The position numbers and the translations under genes are program-made. 64,000 bases of DNA, from positions 192,677 to 256,676 of the forward strand of contig VFFE01007187.1 in assembly GCA_008921705.1 (NCBI GenBank). The letters are read 5' to 3'. The notes beneath the pieces were generated by a model. It was not told where the DNA came from. It worked only from the letters and a program-made list of their open reading frames with translations, and did not search any database. Positions 1-13,561 of this stretch are shown one piece after another; position 1 is the first letter of the stretch, and each line of letters starts with the position of its first letter. This stretch comes from Burhinus oedicnemus. Lineage: Eukaryota; Chordata; Aves; Charadriiformes; Burhinidae.

Positions 1-715
1 CAAGTAATAATGTAATGACAAGATGACAGGTCAGCATTTGGTACTTAGCTGTCTCATATTTTAAGATTATATGATTTATCTTTTTCTGAATGTTTATTAA
101 TATTTTTTAATGCTATACATTAAAAAAACCAACTAGCTTATTGAGAAGCAGACTTCAACCAAGAAGAGAGGACTGTCAAATCAGATACCCTGTTGTGAGC
201 TGTCGCTGCACGTTTTGCTCTCAAGAGTAAGTGCTAAAACTGAAAATACAGAGCTAGAAATGAAAGCCTATATTGTTTTTCCTAATAGTCTTCCTGATCA
301 CAGAACCCTCTGTACGTAAGTTTAGTGAGCTCTCAGACAAGATGTGAACCGCTAGCCCCAGGTACTAGTTCTACTTTACTTCAACATAAAAGCACAAGGC
401 ACTATTAAGAAATGCATTATTTGAATCTCAGTATCTGATTACGTTTTTCTAGTTTTGATACCTTTTCCATTTTTTTAATCTGAACATGAAAATTACTCTC
501 ATGCATTCCTTTTAATTTTCATTTATCATGTTTTATTATTTTTTGTTGATATCTAAAAAATACTTTCAGGGGACTGAACCTAGTTATACTCCGTTGAGGC
601 ATAGTGTGCATTATACGTTGAAATGTTACTGTAAAAGAAAAAGCAATTTGATGGAACCTGAAAGAAGATTAAATGAGAGGTAAGGCAATTAGGAAAATGT
701 GTTATGCGTACTTAC
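1..715. other. Downstream part of SLC2A11, no exon recognised
   Basis: AT-rich sequence immediately 3' (on the minus strand) of SLC2A11 coding exon 11. The last coding exon, which should encode TM12 and the PETKG-like tail, was looked for on the minus strand and not found. It presumably lies before position 1, so this stretch is read as the start of the last intron. No repeat or RNA gene was recognised. Confidence 0.5.
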
Positions 716-3700
716 CACTATGAAGGGAAAGAGCATTCCAATCGTGAAGAAACTAATCCAACTAATAGTCCCTCCTATCATGTAAGCAGCAGGACGTGAA
801 GACTGTATAAATAATTCAGCTGTCAGGGTATTTGTTATGCCACCTGGCGGAATGAGTTTCAGAAACATAAGAGGTTATTGTGCTAAATGTCCGTTTGTGG
901 TTATTTCCAATGCAAGAAAAATTGAGTTGCTCAGTTTCAGTTTATGGGAGACTAAACTGTTCTGATGAGATGGGCTCACTTGGCGTTTCTCAGCCAGAGC
1001 ATCAGCAGCCTCACAGTAAATACTTACTGCCTGGCTTACACAGCAGAGCTGCTGGCGTGCCTCCCCGGCCCCACACACACATTTCACCGCTTTAAAAATG
1101 TTCATTACTGTGTAATACCTGGTCCCAACCCAAAGCTCAAGATGAAGGCAAATACAGATGTCATGCTCACGTAAGGCACCCATGAGTACAGGTCCTGGAA
1201 CAGAAGAGAACGAGAACGTTTAGTTCAGATTTTGATAATGCGTTTTTAAAGTTTGGCTTAACAGTTACATTTCCCTTTGCTATGTTATTGCAACTAAGAC
1301 CAACAGCCATTTATGGCTGTTTACAGCTAATTTATTTAACAGTGCTGCTTCAGAGAAATTAAATATTGTTCATTTAATAATTTTTACTACAAGGAGTCTA
1401 GTACTTCTGTCGAGATTTATAATTAGTCATCCGTGGCTAAAAATTTACACCAATATTGAACACAACAATTACGTGTTATTACTAGTTTTATATTTTGTCA
1501 GTGTTTATTTTGGTATTTTATGCTGATCCCACGAGTTAGCTGTCACTAAGCACTTTCATAGCACGAACAGACTTCTCATCACATTATTTATGTAGACATA
1601 AATTTCAATAGTGCAGTAAAGAAACATTAGGATTACTATATACGTATGAAACTAGCTGCATTAGAAAGACCAAACCTAAGGCTGAAATCCCATTCTTCAA
1701 AAGCAAACCAAGAAATTTACCGAAGTTCCAATAAAATAATTAAACCTAGGCCTCTGCCTAACGGCTGGCTCGTTCGACGTTTTGCCTGGCCTAGCAGCTT
1801 GCTCTACTCCAGCCACACAAAAATTACTGCAGATGCCTCTTCTGTGACCTGCTTGCCCATCAGTGCAGCCCCCAACGCTACTGTCCCTCCAAACGTCAGA
1901 CCTGCAACGTGACTGCACATCATCCATCTGCTTAAAGCCAGCTCCAAACACTGATGGTGTGGGTAGGGAAAGAATTGCAGCTCTTAAATCCTACCTTTGT
2001 CAGATAAGGATTTATCAGGCAACCAAATACTGACTAAATCGAGTTGCTCACTCTTGGAGCTACACCTACATCATCTTGCTTGGATTATCCGAAGGTGACA
2101 ACAAATATTTAGTGTAGTACAGTCTGCAAATGTAGAGACAGATTTCCTCTAAACGGTCATTTCAGGAGGTTTGTGGGGCTGCCTTATATGAGCTGATATG
2201 ATACACAGAACAATTTACAATGCATCTCTTTAAACAACATCAAAAGGTGGGGCAGGATGTTGTCTTCACATGATAAATTTAAGGCACTCTCGATATCTCT
2301 AGTGAGTTTCCAATAGTTTTTGTGAATTTACACTTAATGGATTTAAGTGTCTTTTGAATTTTAGCATCTTTACAGTATTTTTTGTTTGATTGTTTGCTTT
2401 ACAGTTAAGTGACTGAAGTGGACCCTGATGCTCGATATCGTCGCTATGTAGTAGTTCATCCTAAAATGACTTTAAAAGCTAGAATAAACGCTGTTTTGTC
2501 ATCACTTAGTTTTGTCAGCATTAAATGCAGCTGCAGCTTTAAGACAAATACAAGATCAAATCTTAGCTGAGAGCATTCTCTTATCTTAGGGAAATATGGC
2601 TGCAGAATTGATCAAATCTTTTAACTGCTGTGATTTTTTATGCTGCTGTTTAAACGTATGCAGTTCTTATCTTCCACCTTTTCAGTGTCACAAATTTTCA
2701 CTCACTATAGTCATATTATGTAATTAAATGAGTCCTTCTTTATACCTGGTAAGTCAGAGAGAACGTTAAAACAATGCTCCAAAGGGTCATAAGGAGATAA
2801 CCCCCAATGACAAGATATCTTCTTCCCACATAGTCTATCAGTAAACCCTGTGGACAAGACATAATTTTCTGTTACTATATTGATCTCATATTTACCAATG
2901 TTATTCTTCAAGAAGAATCATTACTCTTTATGCTAGGACATAGAATAAATTCTTACTCACACAAGTGAGGGCTGTGAGGCATTCACAAGCTCCAGTGCCA
3001 AGTGTCACATACGGGATTTTTTCTGCTGAGATCCCAGCTTGTTTAAAAACGTAAGTTGCATAGAAATAAATCTACAACAGAAAAAAAGAAATAATGGGGC
3101 GTTCCCAATAGTTAAATTGTCAGCTGGAAACAAAGTCAAGTTCATACTAAACATACAGCTCAATGTATTTTATATTGAGTTATTAACTTGATGTAAACAG
3201 CAAGAAGAATCTGTTAAATTTATGTCTAGGTAAATATATTGCTATCATAAAAGCAAATATAATTATTCAACTTGCTGAATATAATACTTCACATTCTTAA
3301 ACCAGGCACAATGGGATAAGCTGATCCACCTTTATTTACATTTTTAGAAGATGTAAACACAAGCATTAAGTCATTCTTTAAAGAAATTTACATAGCAGAG
3401 ACATGTAAATGAAAAAAAAGAAACAGAAATAATACAAATATATTCTTTCCCACTTATCCCATTTCTCTGAGCTTCTCTACATGGATCCTTCATGTTAATA
3501 AAAGGCTGAAAAACAGATGGAAATTAAATAATTATTTAAGCTGTTTGTATGTATAAAATCTTACAGCATTTATCCCACTGAGCTGTTGGCCCATATTCAT
3601 CACAATCACAGTAACGAGCTGCCACCTCACACCACGATCAGTGAATAACTGCCAGGGCTTCTTGGGTTTCTCTCCATCTAAGGCAAAACATTCCCGCTGT

Positions 3701-6700
3701 ATGTCTTCCATCTCCCTTCGATACTCTGAAGAACCATGAAATCGCTTCAAAGCTAAAAAGAAAATAAAATAAATTCTCTTACGTTTACCTATTGACCACA
3801 GCTTCTGGAAAATCATCTCTTTCTATAATGACCTGGCTTTTGCTAAGATATGAAAACTTTCTGTTTTAGGAAGCTGGGAAAAAAGTTATTTGCTTTATGA
3901 CTTGGTTTTTGCTTGCTGGTTTTCCAATATTTTTTGCTGTGGTGGATTTGGAGATTTCAGTGGCATTACTTTGCTTTTTTTAGAGGAATATCTGACTGAA
4001 ATGTTCACTAAGCAAAATATTTTGAAGTGTTTCATATCTGAACCACAGACCTCCAAATAGTCTTTTCCTTAAAGGACATTCTAAGCAGTTTGAAGTCTTT
4101 TGCTTAAATTCTAGGCAGATATCAAGTCATTTGTTATGACCTTGTCTTTAATTTTGCCAGTGGAATGCACTTAGTAAACTGAAGTAAAGATGATAAGTAA
4201 TTCTTCTAAGGCAAGTATTATCAGAAGTCATTTGGATGCAAGACTAAAATCTTTACTAATGGTCCTAAAACCTAAGAGTACGTAACATCAGTTCCTCTAA
4301 AATCTTCAAGATTAAGTATTTCCTAAGTGACAATTTGCCTGCTTAAGGGCAACAGTAGAACTTTTGGTGATGCTGAAAGCAAACTTTCCAATGCTACTGT
4401 TATCAGTTACAGCGTAAGCAGCTTGACATTCTGGCCACACTTCAGTATCAGTTCAGCAGCAACTACAAGTCTTGGAAAAAAACAATCCATGATTATGTTA
4501 TTAAAAAAAAAAAAAAAAAAAAAGAAAAAAAAGAGAAAGACTTGAATATGATCTGGAGACTGCAAGCTTCACTTACGTTTAAAAAATTACATTTCATGAA
4601 GCCCAAACTAGATCATAATCAGAACGGACATTATGGTCATCTTGTCCATGGCTACCAAATCAGACAAAATTAACTCTATAGGTCCTTTGTACTTACTGTG
4701 CTTTTGCAGTTACGATGGTCTATGAATATTTTGGGGCAAGGTAAGCAGGGAGAGATATACCTTTATTAGATCAGCTGACAAACTTGGGGGGGGGCAGGGA
4801 GACAGTCCTGCAAGCACAGATGGCTTTATCTAAAAACATAACTTTTTTGTCTGTTTTTTAATTACCCAGTATAATACAAGATTTCACCTCTCTCTGTAAA
4901 CCCTGCCTCTTTCGTAATTCCTAAGAAATTTTACCTTGGCCTAAAGGCTTCCATGAATTAAGCCTCTTTAACTTCCTGTGTTGAAGATCTTTCCACAAGA
5001 TACAATGTTCTATCTACAAATACCTTTTCTAGACAGGTAAAAATTCATACGCTTTGAAAGAATTAACAGAAGAAAAGCAAAAGAAGAAATGTTTTTTCCT
5101 TTATTTATGCATATAATTAAAAATGAATTAAATACAACCCTATCAAATGCTAATAAGGTAATCTTCCTTTGTTCATTTCTCTCATTTATTTAGCATTTTA
5201 AATGGAAGATCCAGGGATCACAAGTATCATGTCACAGTGAACTACATCAGAATTATCATACCAGGCAGAAGTAGAAACACTGAACACATTTCTGAAAAAT
5301 ACGTGATGGAGTATTTTATTGTCCAGATTTGTACATTGGATCTCTTTTAAGTTTTTCTGTCCTCTCAATTTTACTACTTGGTTATTATTTTAGAGATGGT
5401 CTTTTCATATTTATTTAGCAAACCTTCAAAATGACTCAATTAATCAGACCTGCTTACTTACAGTGACTAACACTTTACTCTTTGGAGTATTATTCCACTG
5501 GGTCTCTCTGGGAATTAAAATACTATCCATGGTATGTGAGGACACAAGTGGCTACCTCAGTGTCTCCTTTTGGCATTCTGTTGTGAAAAAAAAAATCTCT
5601 TGTGGTATTTAATTTCTTCTTGCACTACAAAGAGAACTGTGTAATTTCAGGATAAAGAAAATCACAACTAATCTGAATTTTTGTCTTTCAAATTCTTGTA
5701 GTGTGTGGGCTCATTTATGCTGCACAGCTATCACATTACAGTTATTTCTTGAGTAGGATTTGAATAAAAGGAGAACAATCATAGATCTCAAAGACAAAAT
5801 AAAGTAAGAAATTTAAGCTGTCATAGTTCTCCGTCATGATAGAACAGGGCAAAAAAAGGTACTTAAAAGATAACTAAATATTTAGAAAATGGAGGATAAG
5901 GAGTTTTCTGCTCAAATAGCCAACGAATCGCTTTTTTAATATTGCTCTCTTTTTCAGTAAAAAGCTCTCTAATTTTTCAGCTACTTATGGTGTCTCCTTT
6001 TTATCATATTATTTTTGATCATTTCTTACAGGAGAAGTACAACAGTATCACTGAATAGAAGAAAATATCTGATGTAACTGGTACTTATCTGTGACATGAC
6101 CTGAGAAATTAACAATCCAGTGAGAGGTTAAGTAGTTCAGGTATGTTACTTCACCCAAGAGAAAAATTATTAAACCTTTCAATATTTCATTAGAGAGTAA
6201 GAAAACATGAACATATATTTGAAACAAAATAATGAAGTTTTGTTCACAATCCATTATAGACTCCCAAGTTCCACAATCCCTTTTTCCATGTAAGCTCACC
6301 GGAGGAAAAACATGGGCCAAAAAGCACTAGACAATGTAACTGTGCTGTGCTGATAAAGAGAAAAGGAGAATCTGGAAACCCAATATACTCATTGTACCTT
6401 TCTGAAGACACAGACAGTATAAACTCTGTAAGTTACCTTTGGCACAGCTCAGCTCATCACCTCTGTCTATAAGAAGATATCTGGGACTTTCAGGAAACCA
6501 TGGCAGGAATAAAAGTTGGGCAAATGCTGGGAAACAGCTGCTGGATAGCAACAGAGGCCAGTACATTTCTCCACCTAATAATTCCCTGGGAGAGGTGTAG
6601 AAAAAGAAGGGGAAAAAAGCAAGTAGTTAGCTATTGGTGACCGTTAAGAACTTTTCAGAGCAAGATGCTTGTCCTTCAAGAAAAGTTGCCTTGTAACCAG

Positions 6701-9700
6701 TTACCTACATCTTGTGAACCTCAGCAGAAAGAGGCTGGGAAAATATTTTCCAGCCACTCTGAAATCCGGTTTCACTCAGGAAGAGACGAGCAACTCTACT
6801 TTACTGCTGCTTACTGCTGTGTTGGTCCTAAGCATTATTTTCAGGTTTGCCAAAGTAGTGTTTTCTAGCAATGCAGGAAAGTAACAGCGTACAGACTTCA
6901 ACTTAAAGTCAGCAGCAGCGTTTCCATCTGCTCTTGGGAATCATACGGTAATTTATGATAAAAAGGAACTCAGAAAGTCATCTGATCCCACCTCCCATTC
7001 ATAGTTCATCTAATGAGAAGGTGCATTACACAGAAAGGAATCATTAAAATTGGTATAGTTAGAATAATCAGAATGATGTGTTGTGGGCAATGTAAACTTG
7101 TTAAAATAGAAAGTGTATTGCATTTTAAATACTGACCCTAGATTATGCAGTCTGAAATTTACATTCTACTTTATTTTGTAGCACTTCACACCTGAAGTAT
7201 CAAGCAAAATCAGTTAATTCAGAAGCTAGCAATAAGAAACAAGAAAGAGAAGTCTAAGTGCTTTTGGTAGAGGGACGGAGAAAAAACAGATAATGTGCTG
7301 TTACTCAGGTACTAGCAGTTGCTCTTAGGGCAGTGGAAAGCTTCTAGCAGACTTCATGAAAGAAGCTTTTCATCTTGAGGTTGGGCAGTCTCTGTTCTTG
7401 AAACTTTTTAAGACCCAACTGGATAAAGTCCCTGGCAACATCATCTGATCTCACGAGGGGCAAAACCAGCAGTAGTGCTACAATACAGAAATCATGAGCC
7501 CTTTGCTCTCAAATCCTGTCTCATGAACGACCACTGTCTCCAGCAAGAAACTGGCAGAAAACATGAACTCAGCATGAATGTACCTGTTTTACTGATGCTG
7601 TTCTGGCTGACCCATCTAAACTGAGAATACTTCCCTGGGGAGATAGTACAGATGGTTTGCAGTGGCAGGAATAACGTGACAAAAGCAAGGTTTTCTTCTT
7701 ACAGGTAGACCTTCTGTGTGAAGTTGATTCACTAATGCTACAAAGGCCACAATGAGTATTTTGCAGGGAGCTGCAGGGAACTGGAATTCTTTACATGCGA
7801 GTAAGGCAAGGCAGGAAAGAAAAAATGCATTTCTAACCTCAAACCAATTATTTGTCCTGTCAGAATCCCCCCTGTCAGAAAGATGGAACTCCCCATGGCC
7901 ATGCCACCTCTAAGATGTTTTGGGGCAACCTCCCCAATATACAGAGGCTGCACACAGAGCCCAATACCTGCAAGTGAATGGAAAAACATTTTCCTATTAA
8001 TAGATTTTGCTTTGAAAAGAGTTACTGAACCAAAACATGTAGGATATCAGACTTCGTTAATTTCTCTATTGATTTAGCTGCCTTTGTATTCCAAGTTAGA
8101 CTACAGAACATTTTTGCCATCGTATCTACAAACTAGCATACAAACAAGTATCATAATACTTAAAGAATCTCCAGTAACAATCCTTTATCATTCACCATAG
8201 TTTATTGGAAGTAGTAACAGGAAATCATTCACCTGAATTTATGCCAATCAAAAACCTTCCAGCAATCAGTAACTCAAACAATCCTGTAGGAAGACTGATT
8301 CCCATTAAAATGGAGGCCAGTATTGCTATAATATTATTCATCAAAAGAGCTCCTTTCCTAAAGAGGAGGAAAAAACCAAAACCAAAAAAAACCAAAACAA
8401 ACCATTAAGAAAATCTGCAATAACATGGGGGTTTTTTAAAAGTTTTCCTTTCTGGTAATATGGAAAAAACAGGCTTTATATTGAAGAAACATGCTATTCA
8501 CTGGAAATCCAGGTATCTGATACAACCATTTACTCGTATTTTAAAAAAAAGTCCAAGCATAAGGAACATAAGGATAACGCATAAATATGACAGAAATGCC
8601 TGACAAGGTAGGAGTGGGGGGTTTGTTCATTTATGCTCTATTTATACATAATGCACATGAAATGTTACAGATTACGCAGCATGTCCTTACTGGCATGAAG
8701 GCTGCAAACGTGTATGGGGGACCTGTGTTTCCTACCGTACAGTATGTGCATACTCCTACTTAGATTTCAATAAATGTAATGGAAAGACTAGACTGGAAGG
8801 CTGTAATTCAGGGCTCATCTTTTAAAGTCGCATTGAAACAAACTGTAAAATTCTACTAGAAAACTCTGCTTTGAAGTGAAAAGCATTTATAGTCACCTAA
8901 GTTACATTTTCTCCCAGTCTTTTTTCCATTTATTTACTTTATATTTCAGTGAGAAAGCAGGAAAGGAAAACATGCTGCTATATGCCTGCTGCTGTAACCC
9001 ACCTGCCTAGCCGAATCGCCATGCTGCCTCCAATAAGGGCTCCACACAGGCCTCCAAGTGAAAATACAGAAGCAATGACAGACCAAAGAAAAGTCAGCAA
9101 ATCTGGATTTAGTTCCTTGTGATAACGACTAGTCCAGGTTTCATTTAAGAACCTGTGTATATGCTGCAGTAGAAAAGAATGATGAATGTGTAGCATTATG
9201 TGTAGCCCTACAGTGTAGCACTGTAAATAACTTTCACGTCAAACCTGAAAACCAATTCTGGGAGCTAACAAAAGATATCATCTTAGTTGCATTATATTAA
9301 AAACACCAATGAGTAGCAGAATCTTCCTTGACCACAATACCATTTCGTACTCCCCACACATCTCAAAGGCTGCTGAGCAGCTTTGCTTTCGTACCCTACC
9401 TCAGGGGAGGCTGTATTCCCCTAGAGGAGAAACATAACCTTTCCATATACTGCTACGAAAGAGCTTTGAGGTCCCTCTGAATGAAGGGGGCGCAGGGTGG
9501 ATGGGTAGGTCCTACTAGTTTTTAGGACAGAGGTCTCACATAACCCCACAAATTTTACTGTCAGGAGACTCGTTCCGACACTTGGCTTAAATCTTCCTGC
9601 CTTAGTGTAATCCAACAATTCACAGTAAAATTCCTTTCTGCAACTCTAATACTCCTCCGCCTTTCTTACAGTATTAGTGCATCAGACCTTCTAATCTGCT

Positions 9701-12700
9701 ATTCCACATGCTTGGTTTCCTAAAATCTGTCTTTAGAAACTCTTGAACTGGCGTGTATCTCTAATCGGAGGCTTCTGTTCTTAGCCAGCAAACAGACTTA
9801 ACAGAAGAAAAGAACTTCCAGGAGTCTCCCTCAGTTTCCAGCACATTACATATTCTTTCACAAACAGCTTATTTTAACCTTTGTAAGAAGCATACAATAT
9901 TGTAGCATATTCAGTCTTCACAGTTACATAAGAAAATAAATCAGCTGACAGCAGAAAATGATACCCATCACTTTCACAAGACCATTTGCTCAGATCCTCG
10001 AGTCATCCACAAAATATGCAGAATCCTCAAGGCCGTGGCAATGAATGCAAAAGCAGTTAAGTAGGTGAAAATACCTACAAGATACTCAGAAACTATCGGT
10101 GCAACTTTTTGGCCCTCCAAGGAGATCTTTCTCAGGAAGCTGCCTTGTGGTGGACGACTGTAACTACCCTTTCTCCCTGTTATCCAGTGATAGCATGCAT
10201 GGGAATGGTTCAAAGCTGCATCAGAGGAGGTTTAAACTTAACATTAGGAGAAATGGCGGTGACATTTTACAGAAAGGGTGGCCAAATACTGAAACAGGCT
10301 TCCTAGAGAGGTGGTTGATGCCCCGTGCCTGTCAGTGTTTAAGAGGCATTTGGACAATGCCCTTAATAACAGGCTTTAACTTTGGGTCAGTCCTGAAGTG
10401 GTCAGGCAGTTGGACTGGTGATTGTTGTAGGTCCCTTCCAAATGAAAATGTTCTGTTGTATCCTATCCTATCCTATCCTGTCCCTAATGTTCTGGGCTAT
10501 TTTAGTCAAAAGTGTAACTGCAAGACATTGCTCATTCATTCAGCTAATCCTTCTAAAACAGACTTTAACAGAAGTATTTATGTGGCACATTTGGCACTTT
10601 TATCTGACACAGAATACCTCTGATGGGAGGTACTCACAAACAAATCCACATGAAACCATTTTGGAAATCAACAAGGATCCTTCAAAGGAGAGGAAGCCTG
10701 CCTTCGTTTCCGCTGTGATTGCAGTGAAAGTGCATTTGGCCTCTTGGCCAGTTAGACAGGGTACCTCCATTACTGTAAAACAACCCTGTGAACAAGAGTC
10801 GGTACTTTACCTGGGTGGGTGCATTGATAATGGAAACATTATACCCATACTGAAAGGTCCCTCCGATTCCAACAGCACAAACAGCAAGAAACAAGGTCCA
10901 GCTGGGGAACTAGAGAACAGAAGAGAGTAATGGGCATGAAAAGAGATAGGGCCTTGAACCCACGTGCATATAGTATCTAGGAGAAAATCATGGTGAAATA
11001 TATCATGTGTTCAGTTTTGAACAGTAGAAGTATTTGTTTAGAAACTACATAAACTCTTAAACACGTGCAGCAGGAGAAACATTTCACACTGACTTTGGCC
11101 ATGATCACTAACATCTTTCAGAAATGCAACAATTACAAATATCCAGATTAAGCATAGGCAACATAACCATTGCACTGCTGATAGCTTATTTACTGAGCTG
11201 TGTAAATGCTTTCTGCGTGGACCACGTTGTTCACGGTGTCTATTTTTTATGAAAGAATGTTAGGATTGTTTATGTTTGGTGTTAGAGGCACAATGACTCA
11301 GTATAAGAATTAACCAAATCCCAATTTCTATGACTCACATCTCAGATGAAATGTGAGAAATAACAGTATTTTATTTCCCTCAGCAAGTCCCCAAGTTGAT
11401 TACTGGATGTCTGCAAGTTAGCAGGTGCTAAACCTTAGTATCTTAAATCACAACATATTTTTCACTGATAATAGTATTCAATCTAACATTTATTAGAATG
11501 TATTTTTTAATTTTTCAATATTGATTACCTAGTTACATTCCTAAATCAATATTTAGGACTAAAATTAATAGATTCACAGACTTATAGGTTCTAACGTCAA
11601 TAGAAACCACAATTATGACACATTCTAATCTCAAGAGAGTCTAATTGGTCATAAAACATTACACTTTGGATGAGGCATCTGGGTCAGAGAAGATCTCTAG
11701 AGGTTTATACAGTGTTTGGCTTTCTGACGTGATACTTCTTCACTCTACTTTCTAATGAATATGATAGTACTAAAAATAACATCCAGTTAAATTTTTTAAC
11801 AACCTTTCCATTACAAATTAGATCCTAATGTCATCTCATAGTATCTTTTTGTCTAACTTCAGCTGGACACAACAATGTCTCCTATATTAAAGGCATTTCT
11901 GTGATCAAATTTCCTCTTCCTTCATAGATTTTTTTTTTATAAGCTTGTACTCCCTGAATTTCTCATTGTAAGGTATGTAGACTAGTTCTTCATCGTTCTC
12001 ATTCTTGGTCCAGTTCCCAGAAATGTTGAGTTATTCCAGATGCTATACTGTATTCTGAAAGAGCTGTGTCTTTCCTGAAGATAATTCTTCAAAACTTCCT
12101 TCATTCAGGACTGAAACTCAGAAGTTTAAATTGATCTTATTAATGTAAAATCCAATTAATATTTCCTTACGCTTTCCCAAGAAAAAAAAAGCGTTTCTCT
12201 GAATAACAACCAAAGCAATGAATTAAGAGTAATAAATAAGATCTGCAGCAAGTACGGCAGAAAAAATAAAACTACAGGTGGTAAATACAGGCACTACACA
12301 CTCAGACCTTTCCAGTAACCAAATACTATCGAAGTATTTTGTGTGTCTCATGGATACAACCTGGAATCTAGAAGAGACAGAAAACAAACAAAACAAACAA
12401 AAAACCCCAGAATCATTAACGTACATCACATAACTTACGTTTTGTTATAACAGCTCTGTTCTTCTTGCTGCCCAAATCAGTCTGGTCATTACACTAACAC
12501 GTTGTGTCACGTTGGAGCTTGGGCCCCAACTTCTTAGAGCACAGAAAACAGCCTTACCGGTTCTGTAAGCTCCTTCACCCCTGACAGTTTATAAGCACTT
12601 TTGCCTCTCTTGAGAAACATGCCACAAACAAAATTCAATTCACGTTCTATGTAAGACCCAAGAATCAGAAAACATGCTTTTACAGCTTCTATTTTATAAC

Positions 12701-13222
12701 ACAGCTAGGTGTCTAAGGAAAATACAAAACTTTACAAGCCTGATCACCTGATGTATTTTTATTTAAAAGAAAACATGAAACAATCACAGAATTTCACATT
12801 TGTGCATCATTGTTAAAGCTACAAACTTCTGCAGGATCCCCCTTCAGGGCCAGGGCAGTGCTTACCTTGCTGCGCGCGCTAGACCCTCTCAGCAGGGGCG
12901 GGTACTCCATTCCTAGTGTGGGCTCAATTTGATTTCCTTTGCAAAATTTAGTAAACTACACTACAGGAATAAAAGGTGCCAAAGAAATGCCGTTATTATT
13001 GTATTAAAACAGAGCTTTTTGCCCTCCACCTCTAGCGACTGGGATTCTTCTCAGCGTGAACGGCTTTTTTATGACAGAAACGTCCGACTTTCACAAAGCT
13101 CCAGAGAGCTTTCCCGTGTTTAATACGCCAGCACTTTCCTCACCTCAGAGCAGAAAACGCGCCCGCCGCTCACCCGCCCCTGAAGAAAGCCAGAGGCCGA
13201 TTACCTTGCGCCGCGGTGCCAT
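716..13222 (-). CDS. SLC2A11: SLC2A11-like facilitative hexose transporter (GLUT11, probably avian SLC2A11B), 3' end missing
   Basis: Multi-pass plasma-membrane sugar transporter of the major facilitator superfamily, GLUT class II. Coding exons in transcript order: 13205-13222, 10811-10909, 9003-9163, 8233-8357, 7838-7967, 6437-6585, 3565-3752, 2961-3071, 2746-2847, 1119-1194 and 716-843. All have GT-AG borders and join without a frameshift, giving 429 codons; human GLUT11 is about 500 aa, so one exon is missing beyond position 1. Family marks in order: GGTFQYGYN in TM1, a glycosylation site NET in the first outer loop, LGRKGA after TM2, GRFLIG in TM4, PESPRYLL after TM6, QQLSGINA in TM7, VGRR after TM8 and GPGG in TM10 where glucose-type GLUTs have GPIPW. 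The start MAPRRK is followed directly by a GTAATC donor in a CpG island. The B assignment rests on recalled avian literature. No stop or lesion is seen. Confidence 0.9.
4503..4539 (+). repeat. Poly(A) tract
   Basis: Twenty-one consecutive A followed by a short A/G-rich run, inside SLC2A11 intron 6. No clear retroposon body was recognised directly upstream, so it is listed only as a simple repeat. Confidence 0.8.
4601..4666 (-). repeat. Old CR1-like LINE tail remnant
   Basis: Degenerate match to the CR1-type 3' end motif that reads roughly AGAAGGGACCATTATGATC followed by a CATCTAGTC-like block. Here it reads AGAACGGACATTATGGTC and then CATCTTGTCCATGG. Similar decayed pieces occur at 11.57 and 41.6 kb. 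Assigned by eye. Confidence 0.35.
7370..7480 (+). repeat. Degenerate CR1 LINE fragment
   Basis: Contains a block resembling the end of CR1 ORF2 (TTTAAGACCCAACTGGATAA, then a CCTGGCAAC-like and a CATCTGATCTCA-like piece). It lies in SLC2A11 intron 5, between exons 5 and 6, and is antisense to the gene. It is too decayed for subfamily assignment. Confidence 0.45.
10100..10486 (+). repeat. CR1 LINE 3' fragment with TCCTA tail
   Basis: 5'-truncated CR1 copy in SLC2A11 intron 2, antisense to the gene. It shows the end of the CR1 reverse-transcriptase frame (AACAGGCTTCCTAGAGAGG, then TTTAAGAGGCATTTGGACAA), the 3' UTR block GTAGGTCCCTTCCAA and a terminal short tandem repeat of TCCTA units at 10459-10486. 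This tail type is common in bird CR1 subfamilies. Only scraps of the reading frame are left. Confidence 0.85.
11570..11640 (-). repeat. Old CR1-like LINE tail remnant
   Basis: Begins GATTCACAGACTTATAGG and continues with a decayed AATTATGACACATTCTAATC block, resembling the antisense of an old CR1 3' end (GATTCATAGATT... GATCATCTAGTC). It lies in SLC2A11 intron 1. Assigned by eye, with low certainty about the subfamily. Confidence 0.35.
12866..12910 (-). CDS. SLC2A11: Possible alternative first coding exon of SLC2A11 (15 codons)
   Basis: ATG at 12910 in an AATGG context opens 15 codons beginning MEYPPLL and ends at a consensus donor AAG|GTAAGC. It is in phase 0 with the same second exon as the CpG-island start. 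Human SLC2A11 is known to use several first exons with different short N-termini, which makes this plausible. No transcript evidence can be seen here. Confidence 0.45.
13205..13222 (-). CDS. SLC2A11: SLC2A11 first coding exon, CpG-island form (MAPRRK)
   Basis: ATG at 13222 is followed by six codons and a donor GTAATC. The exon joins in phase 0 to the exon at 10811-10909. It lies inside the CpG island shared with CCDC117. The frame is open upstream as far as an ATG at 13510, but the short form fits family N-termini better. With this start, the tryptophan of the first-loop NETW motif is residue 49. Confidence 0.6.
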
Positions 13223-13561
13223 ACCTGCCGGCAACTCGCCCCCGCCGCACTCGCCTGCTGCCTGCCCGCGGCCCGGGCTGCCCGAGGAGCAGGGGGGGCG
13301 GCCGCGGACTGAGCTCTTCACCTGACTGGGATTTAGTTCCCTGCCGGGCGGCCCGCCCCAACCCGCCGGTTCTGGCTGCCGTCCGCGGAGATGACGCCAG
13401 GCCCCAGACAAAAGCGGGTCTGTCTCCGCACTCCCTCGGCAACCAGGGCGGGCGGCGGCCTTGTCCTGACCCGGGGCCCCGTGCTTGCCCCATGGCCGCC
13501 ACGGCACCACCGCGGCGCCGGCAAGAACTTCACACCCCGCGGGCCGCCGCCGCCGCCGCCC

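Noticed and set aside
600..660. Pyrimidine run plus CAG on the minus strand that might be the acceptor of the last SLC2A11 exon
   Set aside because: The next codon in the required phase is TAA, which would remove TM12 and the conserved tail. The true last exon is more likely beyond position 1.
10418..10930. 170-codon plus-strand open frame
   Set aside because: It covers a CR1 tail and the antisense of SLC2A11 exon 2; not a gene.
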